A stretch of 64,000 bases of DNA from Verrucomicrobia bacterium LW23 (GCA_003054695.1 QAZA01000039.1:124001-188000), one strand, 5' to 3'; shown: positions 25,060 through 34,609, counted from the first letter of the stretch. Numbers and translations are program-made. The notes: generated by a model from the letters alone, not told the origin.

Positions 25060-26871
25060 ATGAGCATAGTCATCCCCACTCTCCCGGACTCCGCACCGTT
25101 TACCGCCGAGCAACGCGCCTGGCTTAACGGCTACCTTGCGGGGCTCCTTGCCGCGCAAACCCAGCGAAACGGCTCCGCCCCCGCCCTTAACGGCACGTCC
25201 GCCCCCGCCGCCGCGCCCAAAAAGCGCCTGCTCTTTCTCTTTGGTACGCAAACCGGTACGGCCGAAGCGCTTGCGCACAAGCTCTCCAAGGTGGCCGCGA
25301 CCCGTGGCTTCGCGCCGGAGGTCAAAGGCCTCGACGCGTACGAGAAGATCAACTGGTCCGAAGAAAAGCGCATTGCTGTAGTCACAAGTACTTATGGCGA
25401 TGGCGACATGCCCGACAACGCCCAGGGCTTTTGGAATCACTTCAAAACCGACGCTGCGCCCAAACTGAACGGTGTCACCTACAGCGTCCTCGCCATTGGC
25501 GACACCAACTACCCGGACTTTTGCAAAGCCGGCAAGGACATCGACGCCCGCCTGGAGCAGCTCGGCGCCACCCGCGCCCACCCGCGCACAGACTGCGACG
25601 TCGACTACGAGGCCCCCGCCCAAACCTGGCTCGACGGCGCCCTCAGCGCCCTCGCCGGCCCCGAGGGCTCTGCCGCGTCGGACTCCATCGCCCCCGCCGT
25701 CGTCGCGCCTGCGGAAGCGGCACCCGACACGGCCATCGCCAAGCCCTGGTCCAAAACCAATCCCTTCCCCGCCAGGCTCATCACCAACCGCCTCCTCTCC
25801 GGCTCCGGCGCCATCAAGGAGACTCGCCACTTCGAGATCTCCCTTGCCGGCAGCGGTTTAGCGTACGAAGTCGGCGATGCCCTCGGCGTCGTCCCCACCA
25901 ACTGCCCGGAGCTGGCCGCCGAGATCATCAAGACAATCGGCTGCACGGGCGAGGAGCCCGTCACTGTCCCCGGCGCCGCCGCTCCCATCCCCTTGCTGGA
26001 CGCCCTGATCAAAAGCCTCGATATCACAAAACCGTCGCCCGACTTCATCAAATACATCGCGACAACCAGCAAGAACGCCGAAATTACCACCCTGCTTGAG
26101 CCCGGGAATTCCGACGCCCTGCGCAAGTTCCTCTACGGCAAGGACATCCTCGATCTGCTTCTGCTCTGCCCCGGCATCCCCTGGACAGCCGCGGGTTTTG
26201 CGGCGCAGCTCAAAAAGATCGCACCCCGCCTCTACTCCATCAGCAGCAGCATCAAGGCCAACCCGGAGCAAGTGCATCTCACCGTCTCAGTCGTCCGCTA
26301 CACCACCAACGGCCGCGTGCATAAAGGCATCTGCTCCACGTACCTGGCCGACCGCGCCGCCGAGCCCGCCACGGTCCCCGTCTTCATCCAGACGTCGCAC
26401 GGCTTCCGCCTGCCCGCCGACCCGAAGACCCCCATCATCATGGTCGGCCCCGGCACCGGCGTGGCGCCGTTCCGCGCCTTTTTGCAGGAGCGCCGTGCGA
26501 TCCAGGCCCCCGGCAGCAACTGGCTGATTTTTGGCGAGCAAAAGATTGCCAACGATTTCTACTATCGCGAAGAACTCGAGGATCTCGCGCAAACCGGTTA
26601 CCTGCACAAACTTACAACGGCATTCTCTCGCGATCAGGAAGCCAAGATCTACGTCCAGAATCGCATGATCGAAGAAGGCGCCGAGATCTGGAAGTGGCTG
26701 CAGGAAGGCGCCCACTTTTACGTGTGCGGCGACGCAAGCCGTATGGCCAAGGATGTCGACGCTGCGCTTCACGAGATCGCGCGCACCCACGGCGGGATGA
26801 GCGAGGATGAATCCAAAGCCTATATCCAAAGCCTTAAGACCGCAAAGCGTTATCAGCGAGACGTTTACTAA
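25060..26871 (+). CDS. CysJ-type NADPH diflavin reductase
   Basis: 603 residues. An N-terminal flavodoxin domain binds FMN (FGTQTGTAEALAHKL, SSTYGDGDMPDNA-like loop VTSTYGDGDMPDNA). The FAD-binding domain has RLYSISSS near residue 389. The NADPH domain has GPGTGVAPFRAFLQER near 463, VCGDASRMAKDV, and the terminal YQRDVY typical of CysJ. The family moves electrons NADPH > FAD > FMN > siroheme reductase. Here it sits 61 bases before a NirA-type enzyme in a nitrate operon, not beside cysI, so it may supply electrons for nitrite reduction in place of ferredoxin. The ATG at 25060 is preferred over an upstream TTG. Confidence 0.93.
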   Translation: MSIVIPTLPDSAPFTAEQRAWLNGYLAGLLAAQTQRNGSAPALNGTSAPAAAPKKRLLFLFGTQTGTAEALAHKLSKVAATRGFAPEVKGLDAYEKINWSEEKRIAVVTSTYGDGDMPDNAQGFWNHFKTDAAPKLNGVTYSVLAIGDTNYPDFCKAGKDIDARLEQLGATRAHPRTDCDVDYEAPAQTWLDGALSALAGPEGSAASDSIAPAVVAPAEAAPDTAIAKPWSKTNPFPARLITNRLLSGSGAIKETRHFEISLAGSGLAYEVGDALGVVPTNCPELAAEIIKTIGCTGEEPVTVPGAAAPIPLLDALIKSLDITKPSPDFIKYIATTSKNAEITTLLEPGNSDALRKFLYGKDILDLLLLCPGIPWTAAGFAAQLKKIAPRLYSISSSIKANPEQVHLTVSVVRYTTNGRVHKGICSTYLADRAAEPATVPVFIQTSHGFRLPADPKTPIIMVGPGTGVAPFRAFLQERRAIQAPGSNWLIFGEQKIANDFYYREELEDLAQTGYLHKLTTAFSRDQEAKIYVQNRMIEEGAEIWKWLQEGAHFYVCGDASRMAKDVDAALHEIARTHGGMSEDESKAYIQSLKTAKRYQRDVY

Positions 26872-26876
26872 CACTC

Positions 26877-26895
26877 AGGGACGCGCCGTGTCCCT
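26877..26895. repeat. GGGAC/GTCCC mini-palindrome
   Basis: Six-base arms agggac (26877-26882) and gtccct (26890-26895), starting six bases after the diflavin reductase stop codon. Short, but it matches the arms of the palindromes at 24021 and 27065. Confidence 0.55.
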
Positions 26896-26932
26896 CCCGC
26901 AACTCTCGGCAAACCTCACCACTCACGCCGCC

Positions 26933-28732
26933 ATGTCCACAGCAACCACCATCGAAGAAATCCAGGGCCAGCCGCTTAACCCGGTGCAGAAGAACTACTT
27001 GCAGGGCTTCTTTGCCGGCGTAAGCGCGCGTGGCATCTCCTTCGCCGATTTCATCGACACCTCGGCAGGGACATCGCATGTCCCTGCTACCACCGCAACC
27101 CCGGCGCCTGTGGACGACACGCCCCTCATCGCCGAGGAGCGCTACAAGCGCGAGGAGCACCCGCTCGACAGCTACTACCGCATTGTGGAGCACGCGCGGC
27201 TGAACAAGGCACCGGACAAGGAGGACACCTTCCGCTTTAAGTGGAACGGGCTGTTCTACTTAACGCCGGTTAAAGACGCCTTTATGGCGCGCCTTCGCAT
27301 CCCTGGCGGCCAGCTCCGCACCTTCCAGCTGCGCGAGCTCGCCAACATTGCGCGCGAGATTACCAGCGGCTACGTGCAGATCACCACGCGTGCCAATTTC
27401 CAGCTCCGCCTCATCCAGTCCAAGGACATGCCGACGTTCCTGCGCCGTGTGCAAAGCGTTGGGCTGCACACACGTGGAGCGGGCGCAGACAACATCCGCA
27501 ACCTTACCGCCAACCCCACGGCCGGCGTCGATCCCCACGAGCTGATCGACACGCTGCCCTATTGCCACGAGATCGGCCAGTTCATCCTGTCGCACCGCGA
27601 GTTTTATGACCTGCCCCGCAAGTTTAACATTGCGCTGGATGGCGGCGGCCTGATCGGCACTGTGGAGGACACCAACGACATCGGCTTGCGCGCTGTGATG
27701 GTGGACGAAAGCGACGCCGCCAGGGCGGCCGGCATTGCACCCGGCGTCTACTTCCGCGTGGCCTTGGGCGGCGCCACCGGCCACAAGGCTTTTGCGCGCG
27801 ATGTTGGCGTGCTGGTGCACCCCGATCAGGTGCTGGCGACGACCATCGCTCTGATCCGCGTCTACATCGCCAACGGCAACCGCGGCGATCGTAAGAAGGC
27901 CAGGCTCAAGCACTTACTCGATTCGTGGACGCTCGACCAGTATCTTGCCGAAACCGAGAAGCTGCTGCCCGCGCCTCTGCTGCGCGATCCGCTGGACGCG
28001 GAAGGAAAGTCGGCCATCTCGACTCCCTCGACGCTGCCGGAAACCGCGCATTCGCACGTCGGCGTTTTTCCGCAGAAACAGCGTGGCCTCAACTACATGG
28101 GCGTGGCCATCCCCGTTGGGCAGATCACCCCCAAACAAATGACGCACCTCGCCGATATTGCCGACAACTACGGCAGCGGCGAGGTGCGCCTGACGGTGTG
28201 GCAAAACCTGGTCATCCCCAACATCCCCGACGCGTTTGTGGAGACGGTGAAGAAGCGCCTCGTATCCATAGGGTTACATTGGAAGCAGTCGAACCTGAGC
28301 AGCGGTTTTATCGCCTGCACGGGCAACGCCTACTGCAAGTTTTCGTCCAGCAATACCAAGGGGCACGCGCTGGCGGCCATCAAGTACCTGGAGCACCGCA
28401 TCACGCTGGACCAACCCATCAACATCCACCTTACCGGCTGCCCCAACTCATGCGCGCAGCACTACATGGGCGATATCGGCCTGCTGGGCACCAAGGTGAA
28501 GAACTCCGTGAGCGGCGAGGGCTACCATATCTTTATCGGCGGCGGCTTTGGCGGAAACAAGGCGGTGGGGCGGCAAATCTTCCAGGGCATTGCGTCTGAG
28601 GAACTTGCGGAGATTCTGGAGAAAATCCTGAAGGGCTACCTGCGGCACCGCAAGGAGGGCGAAACGTTCCAAAGCTTTACCAACCGCCATGAGATCGGCC
28701 AGCTGCAGGCGATCGTGACGAACAACGAGTAA
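26933..28732 (+). CDS. nirA: Assimilatory nitrite reductase (siroheme, 4Fe-4S; NirA type)
   Basis: 599 residues, two ferredoxin-like half domains plus two siroheme domains. The 4Fe-4S/siroheme cysteines are in ACTGNAYCKF (about residue 460) and TGCPNSCAQHYMGDIG (about 500-507). Nitrite-reductase-like segments include RFKWNGLFYLTP, DNIRNLTANPTAG and FNIALDGGG. Operon context (nitrate transporter) favours nitrite over sulfite as substrate, though sulfite cannot be excluded from sequence. The ATG at 26933 follows a mini-palindrome. A perfect 10-bp palindrome is embedded in frame near residue 45-52 (AGTSHVPA), in a low-complexity stretch before the catalytic core. Confidence 0.92.
   Translation: MSTATTIEEIQGQPLNPVQKNYLQGFFAGVSARGISFADFIDTSAGTSHVPATTATPAPVDDTPLIAEERYKREEHPLDSYYRIVEHARLNKAPDKEDTFRFKWNGLFYLTPVKDAFMARLRIPGGQLRTFQLRELANIAREITSGYVQITTRANFQLRLIQSKDMPTFLRRVQSVGLHTRGAGADNIRNLTANPTAGVDPHELIDTLPYCHEIGQFILSHREFYDLPRKFNIALDGGGLIGTVEDTNDIGLRAVMVDESDAARAAGIAPGVYFRVALGGATGHKAFARDVGVLVHPDQVLATTIALIRVYIANGNRGDRKKARLKHLLDSWTLDQYLAETEKLLPAPLLRDPLDAEGKSAISTPSTLPETAHSHVGVFPQKQRGLNYMGVAIPVGQITPKQMTHLADIADNYGSGEVRLTVWQNLVIPNIPDAFVETVKKRLVSIGLHWKQSNLSSGFIACTGNAYCKFSSSNTKGHALAAIKYLEHRITLDQPINIHLTGCPNSCAQHYMGDIGLLGTKVKNSVSGEGYHIFIGGGFGGNKAVGRQIFQGIASEELAEILEKILKGYLRHRKEGETFQSFTNRHEIGQLQAIVTNNE
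27065..27087. repeat. GGGACA/TGTCCC palindrome inside nirA coding sequence
   Basis: Arms 27065-27074 (gcagggacat) and 27078-27087 (atgtccctgc) are perfect with a three-base loop. It is read in frame as AGTSHVPA. The same arm sequence appears outside genes at 23999-24039, so this looks like a palindrome inserted into a tolerant part of the protein. Confidence 0.8.
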
Positions 28733-28750
28733 AGTGGAGAACACTCGACG

Positions 28751-28797
28751 CGGCGCAAGTGGTTGACCAGCAGAGACATGACTGATCGCTTGCGCCG
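28751..28797. terminator. Possible bidirectional terminator
   Basis: Nine-base arms cggcgcaag (28751-28759) and cttgcgccg (28789-28797) lie between the convergent nirA and hypothetical membrane genes. The loop is about 29 bases and T tracts are weak, so this is tentative. Confidence 0.35.
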
Positions 28798-28798
28798 T

Positions 28799-29338
28799 TT
28801 AGTTCTGCGCGGATTTGATGATGGAAAGCCGCTGTTCCGTCATGTACGCGCGCTCCTTCTCTTCGTCAATGTACACCCGTAAGTCATTGCCGTTAGGGGA
28901 GATGCCGCGATAAAGCTTGAAGCTTCGCCATTTGGAAGGCAACACACCCGAGAACGCCACCCCGCCCTTTTCCAGCGTGGAGTCGGCTGCGCCGGCGTAA
29001 CTGCAGCCGTTGGCGCTTGCCAGCTCTCGCAGCGCTGCGAGGTCCCCTTTGGCGGCAAACATCAGGTAAAAGTTACCGCAGCTGACGATGCGTAACTGCT
29101 GGTAACCCAGCTTTACGCCGCGGGGCGGATATTTGCCAAAGCGCTCGACAAATGTTGTAGTAACAATGGAAGGATCTGCCGACTTCTGGAACGTGGCCAG
29201 AATGTTGCCGCCTCTGCCAATATCCTGAAGAAACCAGATGTCGTTGCTATTTGCATGCAAACAGGCATAGCCAATAGTACCAAGCACCAGCGTTACTACA
29301 AAAATATAGAGGAGATTGATGAGAGGAGATTTGGACAT
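28799..29338 (-). CDS. Hypothetical membrane-anchored protein
   Basis: 179 residues with one N-terminal membrane helix (INLLYIFVVTLVLGTIGYACL) and a ~150-residue domain that should face outward. No known family recognised. A GKYPPRGVKLGYQQ segment and LYRGISPNGNDLRVYIDEEK at the end look like a folded domain rather than low complexity, and composition is like neighbouring genes. Convergent with nirA; no operon partner. Confidence 0.7.
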   Translation of the reverse strand: MSKSPLINLLYIFVVTLVLGTIGYACLHANSNDIWFLQDIGRGGNILATFQKSADPSIVTTTFVERFGKYPPRGVKLGYQQLRIVSCGNFYLMFAAKGDLAALRELASANGCSYAGAADSTLEKGGVAFSGVLPSKWRSFKLYRGISPNGNDLRVYIDEEKERAYMTEQRLSIIKSAQN

Positions 29339-29614
29339 AGCGTTCTACGTGAAGTTGCGCTTCCGAATCTAATTACTGGCAATACCTGTAACGGGCTGCA
29401 ACGTAATGTAGCCAACTCCATTAATGATAGAGGACCTTGCCATGGCAATGTGTGGCGGCGCCGAGGACGCTTTCGCAGGCTGCCTGAGAAATGCGCGCTT
29501 TGCAACACAATATTGATACATTGCTATACCTTTTGTGGCGTAGCATGATAAGCATGTGCCAATGCGTTAACGCTTTGGATGTTAGCGTTGCTAACTATCC
29601 GGCGCTTCCATTAT

Positions 29615-31408
29615 TCACGGCTCAAACACTTGTTCCAACTGTTCGTCGCGGATAATGTCGCCTTGCTGGATGCGGCATAGCTTGGAGTATAAGCCGTTGA
29701 GTGCCAACAACTCATCGTGGGTGCCCAGCTCGGCGATCGCCCCGATGCGGATGACGGCGATCTGGTCCGCGTTGCGGATGGTGGAGAGGCGGTGCGCGAT
29801 GATGAGTGAGGTGCGGCCGGCCAGCAGGTGGTCCAGCGCGTCCTGGATCAGGCGCTCCGTGGCGGTGTCGACGCTCGCGGTCGCTTCGTCCAGGATGAGC
29901 ACGGGCGGGTTTTTGAGCAGGGCGCGGGCGATGGAGACGCGCTGTTTCTCGCCTATGGAGAGCTTGACGCCGCGCTCGCCGACGCGCGTATCGTAGCCGT
30001 CGGGCCAGGTGGCGACAAAATCGTGCGCGTGGGCGGCGCGGGTGGCGGCTTCGATTTCGGCCATCGTGGCATCTCTTTTGCCAAAACGTAAATTATCCAG
30101 CAAAGTTCCATTAAAGAGAAAGCTCTCTTGTGTGACGACGCCGATGTGGCTGCGCAGATCCTGCAGCGCCGGCTCGCGTATGTCTCTGCCGTCCAACAGG
30201 ATGGAGCCGCCCGTCATCTCGTAAAAGCGCGGGAGCAAGGAGGCGATGGTCGTCTTGCCGGCGCCGGACGGGCCTACGAGCGCGAGCGATGTGCCGGCGG
30301 GGATGCGGAAGCTGACGCCCTGCAGGATGGGCTGGTCCGGCCGGTAGTGAAAGGAGACCTTGCGGTACTCCACCTCGCCGGTCACGTTGCTGAGAGGGGG
30401 TGCGTCCTTCGGCGCAATTTCCTGCGGCGCAGTGATTTGCAACGGGGCGTAGCGCTCGCGGGTGGCGTCCATGATCTCGAACACGCGCCCGCCGGCGGCG
30501 CGGCCGGCCTGGAAGAGCTGGTTGAGCTGATGCAGTCGGCGGATGGGCTCATAAAACATGCTGGTGTACAGCAGAAACGTTACCAGGTTGCCCGGGGAGA
30601 AACGGCCCGATGCAACATCCTGCCCGCCAATGAGTAACACAAGCAGGAAGCCGAGCGAGCCGATGAACGACATGCCGGGGGAATAGATGGCCCAGGCGCG
30701 CATGACGGAAAGGGTGGTGCGGCGGACTTCGTTGGACTGATGCGCAAAGCGTTCGGCCTCAGCGTCTTCGCGCGCGTAGCTTTTGATCTGGCGGATGCCT
30801 TGCAGGTTGTCGTGGAGAAGGGAGTTCATCGACGACGCTGCTTCGCGGGAGGCTTTGTAGCGCTTGTGGGCGGTGATGGTGAAGAGCCAGGCTCCCAGGG
30901 CCATAAAGACGATGGGGACAAGCATCCAGGCGAAAAGGCCGGGGCTGATCCAGCACAGAACGACGCCAACGCCAACGATTTGCAGCACGGCCACGACGCC
31001 CTGCTCAATGCCGTCGATGAGCATACGCTCCAGTGACGTTACGTCGTCTGTTACGCGTGTCATCAGGTCGCCCGTCGCGCGGTTGTCGTACCAGTGCAGG
31101 GGCAGGCGCTGGAGGCTCTCGTAGAGGTCCTGGCGGAGGTCGACGATGACGTTCTGCTCAAACGTATTATTGAGCAGGATGCGCAGGCTGTTAAAGAGAT
31201 CGCTGAGCAGAAAAGATGCTGCAACAACAATGACATACGGCATCAGGTTGCCCGCCGTTTCCGGTTTGCTTGCGGCGTCCACCAACAGGCCGGTGGCCTT
31301 GGGGAAGACCATAGCGGCGAGGGTGGTGAGGATGGCGCAGGCGAGGGTGCCCGCGGCAAAAGCCGGGTAGCGACCCGCGTAAACCCATACGCGTAGAAAC
31401 ATCTGCAT
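29615..31408 (-). CDS. ABC transporter, fused permease and ATPase (MsbA/lipid-exporter type)
   Basis: 597 residues. Six membrane helices in the first ~320 residues (ABC_membrane type 1), then an ATPase domain with Walker A GPSGAGKTT, signature LSIGEKQR, Walker B VLILDEATASVD and switch IIAHRLSTIRNADQI. A half transporter, so probably works as a homodimer. Substrate not decidable: lipid, peptide or drug are all possible. Start ATG at 31408 gives a normal N terminus. Upstream it diverges from the rhodanese gene. Confidence 0.93.
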   Translation of the reverse strand: MQMFLRVWVYAGRYPAFAAGTLACAILTTLAAMVFPKATGLLVDAASKPETAGNLMPYVIVVAASFLLSDLFNSLRILLNNTFEQNVIVDLRQDLYESLQRLPLHWYDNRATGDLMTRVTDDVTSLERMLIDGIEQGVVAVLQIVGVGVVLCWISPGLFAWMLVPIVFMALGAWLFTITAHKRYKASREAASSMNSLLHDNLQGIRQIKSYAREDAEAERFAHQSNEVRRTTLSVMRAWAIYSPGMSFIGSLGFLLVLLIGGQDVASGRFSPGNLVTFLLYTSMFYEPIRRLHQLNQLFQAGRAAGGRVFEIMDATRERYAPLQITAPQEIAPKDAPPLSNVTGEVEYRKVSFHYRPDQPILQGVSFRIPAGTSLALVGPSGAGKTTIASLLPRFYEMTGGSILLDGRDIREPALQDLRSHIGVVTQESFLFNGTLLDNLRFGKRDATMAEIEAATRAAHAHDFVATWPDGYDTRVGERGVKLSIGEKQRVSIARALLKNPPVLILDEATASVDTATERLIQDALDHLLAGRTSLIIAHRLSTIRNADQIAVIRIGAIAELGTHDELLALNGLYSKLCRIQQGDIIRDEQLEQVFEP

Positions 31409-31671
31409 GATAAGAACTTAGGAGAGAGGGACGGAGTGTATGACGGTGCGCGCAGCACGACCGGGGGTGGGGTTGAGGCGTTGCTGCGAACTCTCAGGCT
31501 AAGGCTTGTTGACGCCGGGCGCAAGCGACTTAATGAGGCTAAATATAGACGCCTGCCTACAATAAGCGTGGTTAATGGTGTATTGCGCCCGACTCTCCTC
31601 GAAAAATTGGGTCAATCCCACCTTGGATACGGCTTGCCTCCCGGCAGAAAACGGTAATACTGGACACTCTT

Positions 31672-31989
31672 ATGATACTTTCGGTCCAGGAACTGGCGCA
31701 ATTGCAGGCGCAGGGGGGCAAGCTGCGGCTGATCGATGTACGCGAAGCCGACGAGTGGCAGATCTGCCGTATTCCGGGCGCGGAACTTATTCCGCTGAGC
31801 CAGTTTGACAAGGTGGCGCCGGAAAAGCTGGAGGAGGACGAGAAGATCGTGCTCTACTGCCACCACGGCATGCGCTCGGCGCGGGCACAGCGCTTTTTGC
31901 AGGCGCGCGGCTACACCCAGGTCATTAACCTGACGGGGGGGATTGACGCGTGGTCGCTGCAGGTGGACCCGAAAACGCCGAGGTACTAG
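31672..31989 (+). CDS. Rhodanese-like domain protein
   Basis: 105 residues, a single rhodanese fold. The active-site loop CHHGMRSA carries the catalytic Cys, and IDVREADEWQICRIPGA is the family CH2A-type region. Probably transfers sulfane sulfur to a thiol acceptor. It lies 154 bases upstream of the pta gene on the same strand and may share its transcript. A complete small single-domain member (GlpE/PspE-like length). Confidence 0.92.
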   Translation: MILSVQELAQLQAQGGKLRLIDVREADEWQICRIPGAELIPLSQFDKVAPEKLEEDEKIVLYCHHGMRSARAQRFLQARGYTQVINLTGGIDAWSLQVDPKTPRY

Positions 31990-32143
31990 CTTTTATTGGA
32001 GATTGCGCCAAACCGCTGATATCAGCCGCTTTACAACTTATCGAATCCCATTTCCGCGCGCTTCGGCGCCATTTTCCTTCACCCCAAGCCTTTTTCTACG
32101 CTACGATTCGCCCGGGGACAGGTTGCGGGCGAGGAACGATATT

Positions 32144-33196
32144 ATGAAATTTATTCGCCATCTTTTCGAGAAGCTTCAGCAGTATCCCAAGCGCATTATC
32201 TTTCCCGAGGGAACGGAGCCGGCGATTCTGATGGCGGCATCCGAGTACGTGCAGTGCAAGCTGGGTGTGGCGATTGTGCTGGGGGACAAGGCCCAGATTG
32301 AGAAGGTGGCCGCGGATAAAGGCATCCCGCTCAACAGGATACACATTATCGACCCGAGCAAGGGCGACGACTTGCAGCTGTTCATGAAGAAGCTGGAGTC
32401 GATGCCCCGCTACAAAGGCATTAACGAGGCGGACGCGCTCAAGATCGTCACGCATCCTAACTACTTCGCCAGCATGATGTTGCATGGCGGCCAGGTGGAC
32501 GGGCTGGTGGGCGGCTACACGTCGGCGTCCGGCAGCATTTTGCGCCCGCTTTTCCAGATCATCAAGCCGCTCCCGGGCGTCAAGACGATCTCCAGCTGCA
32601 TGATTTTGCAGGTGCCCGCCTGCGAGCTGGGCGACAACGGGCTGTTTTACTTTGCGGACTGCGGCGTTATCCCCAACCCCACCGTCGAGCAGCTGGCCAA
32701 CATTGCAGTGGAGACCGCGAAGCTGAACCGCCAGCTTACCGGCGAGGCGCCCCGCGTGGCCATGCTCTCCTACTCCACCAAAGGCAGCGCCAAAACGCAG
32801 GATACCGAGAAGATTGCCGCAGCCACCTCCCTGGCGCGGCAGTATTTTATCGATCACGACCTGGATGTGGAGATTGACGGCGAGCTGCAGGTGGATGCCG
32901 CGCTGGTGAAGGAAGTGGCGGAGATCAAGGCCAAGGAAAGCCCGGTGGCAGGGCGCGCTAACGTGTTGATATTCCCCGACTTGAACAGCGGCAATATTGC
33001 GATGAAGCTGGTGCACCGGCTGACCAACGCCAAAGCATTTGGCCAGATTTTGCTGGGGCTGGACCGCCCGGCAGCCGATCTTTCGCGCGGCGCGTCCGTG
33101 GACGAGATCGTGGGGATTGCGGCGATTATCGGCATGCGGGCGGTGCACTACCGGCAGCTTTATCCGGAGCAGGGGGCTCGTTACCTTAAGGCATAG
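32144..33196 (+). CDS. pta: Phosphate acetyltransferase, catalytic domain only
   Basis: 350 residues covering the PTA_PTB domain alone: RIIFPEGTEPAILMAASEY, MMLHGGQVDGLVGGYTS, FADCGVIPNPTVEQLA, VAMLSYSTKGSAKT and NVLIFPDLNSGNIAMKL. Interconverts acetyl-CoA and acetyl phosphate. A GAGG ribosome-binding-like sequence lies 10 bases before ATG 32144. The regulatory N-terminal half of long Pta is encoded by the next gene instead. No ackA in the window. Confidence 0.94.
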   Translation: MKFIRHLFEKLQQYPKRIIFPEGTEPAILMAASEYVQCKLGVAIVLGDKAQIEKVAADKGIPLNRIHIIDPSKGDDLQLFMKKLESMPRYKGINEADALKIVTHPNYFASMMLHGGQVDGLVGGYTSASGSILRPLFQIIKPLPGVKTISSCMILQVPACELGDNGLFYFADCGVIPNPTVEQLANIAVETAKLNRQLTGEAPRVAMLSYSTKGSAKTQDTEKIAAATSLARQYFIDHDLDVEIDGELQVDAALVKEVAEIKAKESPVAGRANVLIFPDLNSGNIAMKLVHRLTNAKAFGQILLGLDRPAADLSRGASVDEIVGIAAIIGMRAVHYRQLYPEQGARYLKA

Positions 33197-33295
33197 CGGC
33201 CAATCAGCGCCTAGCTAAACGGCACGCCTGCAAAGCTTTACATCGCCTGGTCCGCTCCCCCCCCCCGCAAACAACCGCACTTTCTCCTGCATGAC

Positions 33296-34609
33296 ATGAA
33301 CGAAACGCCCGCCCCGAACGATCCGATGGCCGCAGCCGCCGCAACCGGCGCACCGGAGGGATTAGCCGAAAGCGCCGCGCACGTGGCCAAACCGGCCGGC
33401 CCGACGGAAGTGGGTGTTCACGATCTGCGCAACTTTATTACACCGCGTATTTTTGTCGCCGCCACCCGCATGGATGATGGCAAGACGACAACGTGCGTGG
33501 GCCTGTTTGCGGCGCTGCAGCGCTACTTTGCCAACATCGGCTACATCAAGCCGGTGGGGCAGCGTTTTGTGGCGGTGGAGGGCGAGAAGATTGATGAGGA
33601 TAGCGTGCTTATCAACGAGACCTATCGCGTGCGCTCGCCGCTTAAAGCGATGAGCCCCATTGCTGTAGAGCCCGATTTTACACGAAAGTACATCGCCGGC
33701 GGTAACCGCGACGACCTGCACCGGCGCGTGCAGTACGCCTTTGACGAAGCGAGCTGGGAGAAGGATTACATCATTATTGAGGGCACGGGCCACGCGGGCG
33801 TGGGCAGTGTGTTCGATCTCTCTAACGCATTGGTGGCCAAGCTTTTGCATAGCAAGGTGGTGATTGTCAGCCAGGGCGGTATCGGCAAGCCTATCGACGA
33901 GATCTCGCTGAACCTGGCGCTCTTTGAGAAGCATGGTGTGGAGGTCATCGGCGCCATCCTCAACAAGGTGATCCCCGAAAAGATGGAAGCGCACACCGAG
34001 TTTGCCGAGAAAGGCCTGGCGCGCATGGGCCTGCCGCTGCTGGGCGTAGTGCCGCTGCACCAGGAGTTGCGGAAGCCGACACTGAACCAGGTGTGTCATC
34101 AGATTCGCGGCGAGTTTCTCGCGGGTTCGGACCTGAAGCGCCGGCGCGTGTCCAAGGTCATCATCGGCGCGATGGCCCCCCCCCGCGTAATCCGGCACCT
34201 TCAGCCGGGCGCCGTTGTCATTACGCCGGGCGATCGCGACGACCTGGTGCACACGCTGCTGCAGGTGGAGACGGCCCAGCCCGGCTCGCTCTCCGGCGTC
34301 ATTTTGACGGGGGAGCTGAGCCTGCCGCCAAGCCTGGTGGACATGCTGCAGACCGCGACGCTGCCGATCATCAACAGCAAGTACGACATTTACGCTATCG
34401 CCAGCGCCATCAACCACATGCAGGTGAAGACGGAAGTGGGCGATCGCGACAAGATTCAACTGATCCAGGAGCTGATCTTCAAGAACGTCAAGGTCGAGAC
34501 GATCATTCGCCAGACAGGCGGCATCGTGCGCGGCGGTCCGCAGGAACCTGCCGCCCAGGCCGATGCGGATGCGGAGATCGGCGGGCTGCCGGAAGTCGTG
34601 ACGCTTTAG
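33296..34609 (+). CDS. P-loop/DRTGG protein equivalent to the Pta N-terminal domain
   Basis: 437 residues. An N-terminal dethiobiotin-synthetase-like P-loop NTPase (FVAATRMDDGKTTTCVG near residue 57; IIIEGTGHAGVGSVFDLSNA) is followed by a DRTGG domain (about 240-360; PGAVVITPGDRDDLVHTLL, GVILTGELSLPP). In long enterobacterial Pta these domains precede the catalytic domain and sense NADH and pyruvate. Here they are a separate gene 99 bases downstream of the catalytic gene. A regulatory subunit is the natural reading. The ATG at 33296 follows a C-rich run. Confidence 0.88.
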   Translation: MNETPAPNDPMAAAAATGAPEGLAESAAHVAKPAGPTEVGVHDLRNFITPRIFVAATRMDDGKTTTCVGLFAALQRYFANIGYIKPVGQRFVAVEGEKIDEDSVLINETYRVRSPLKAMSPIAVEPDFTRKYIAGGNRDDLHRRVQYAFDEASWEKDYIIIEGTGHAGVGSVFDLSNALVAKLLHSKVVIVSQGGIGKPIDEISLNLALFEKHGVEVIGAILNKVIPEKMEAHTEFAEKGLARMGLPLLGVVPLHQELRKPTLNQVCHQIRGEFLAGSDLKRRRVSKVIIGAMAPPRVIRHLQPGAVVITPGDRDDLVHTLLQVETAQPGSLSGVILTGELSLPPSLVDMLQTATLPIINSKYDIYAIASAINHMQVKTEVGDRDKIQLIQELIFKNVKVETIIRQTGGIVRGGPQEPAAQADADAEIGGLPEVVTL

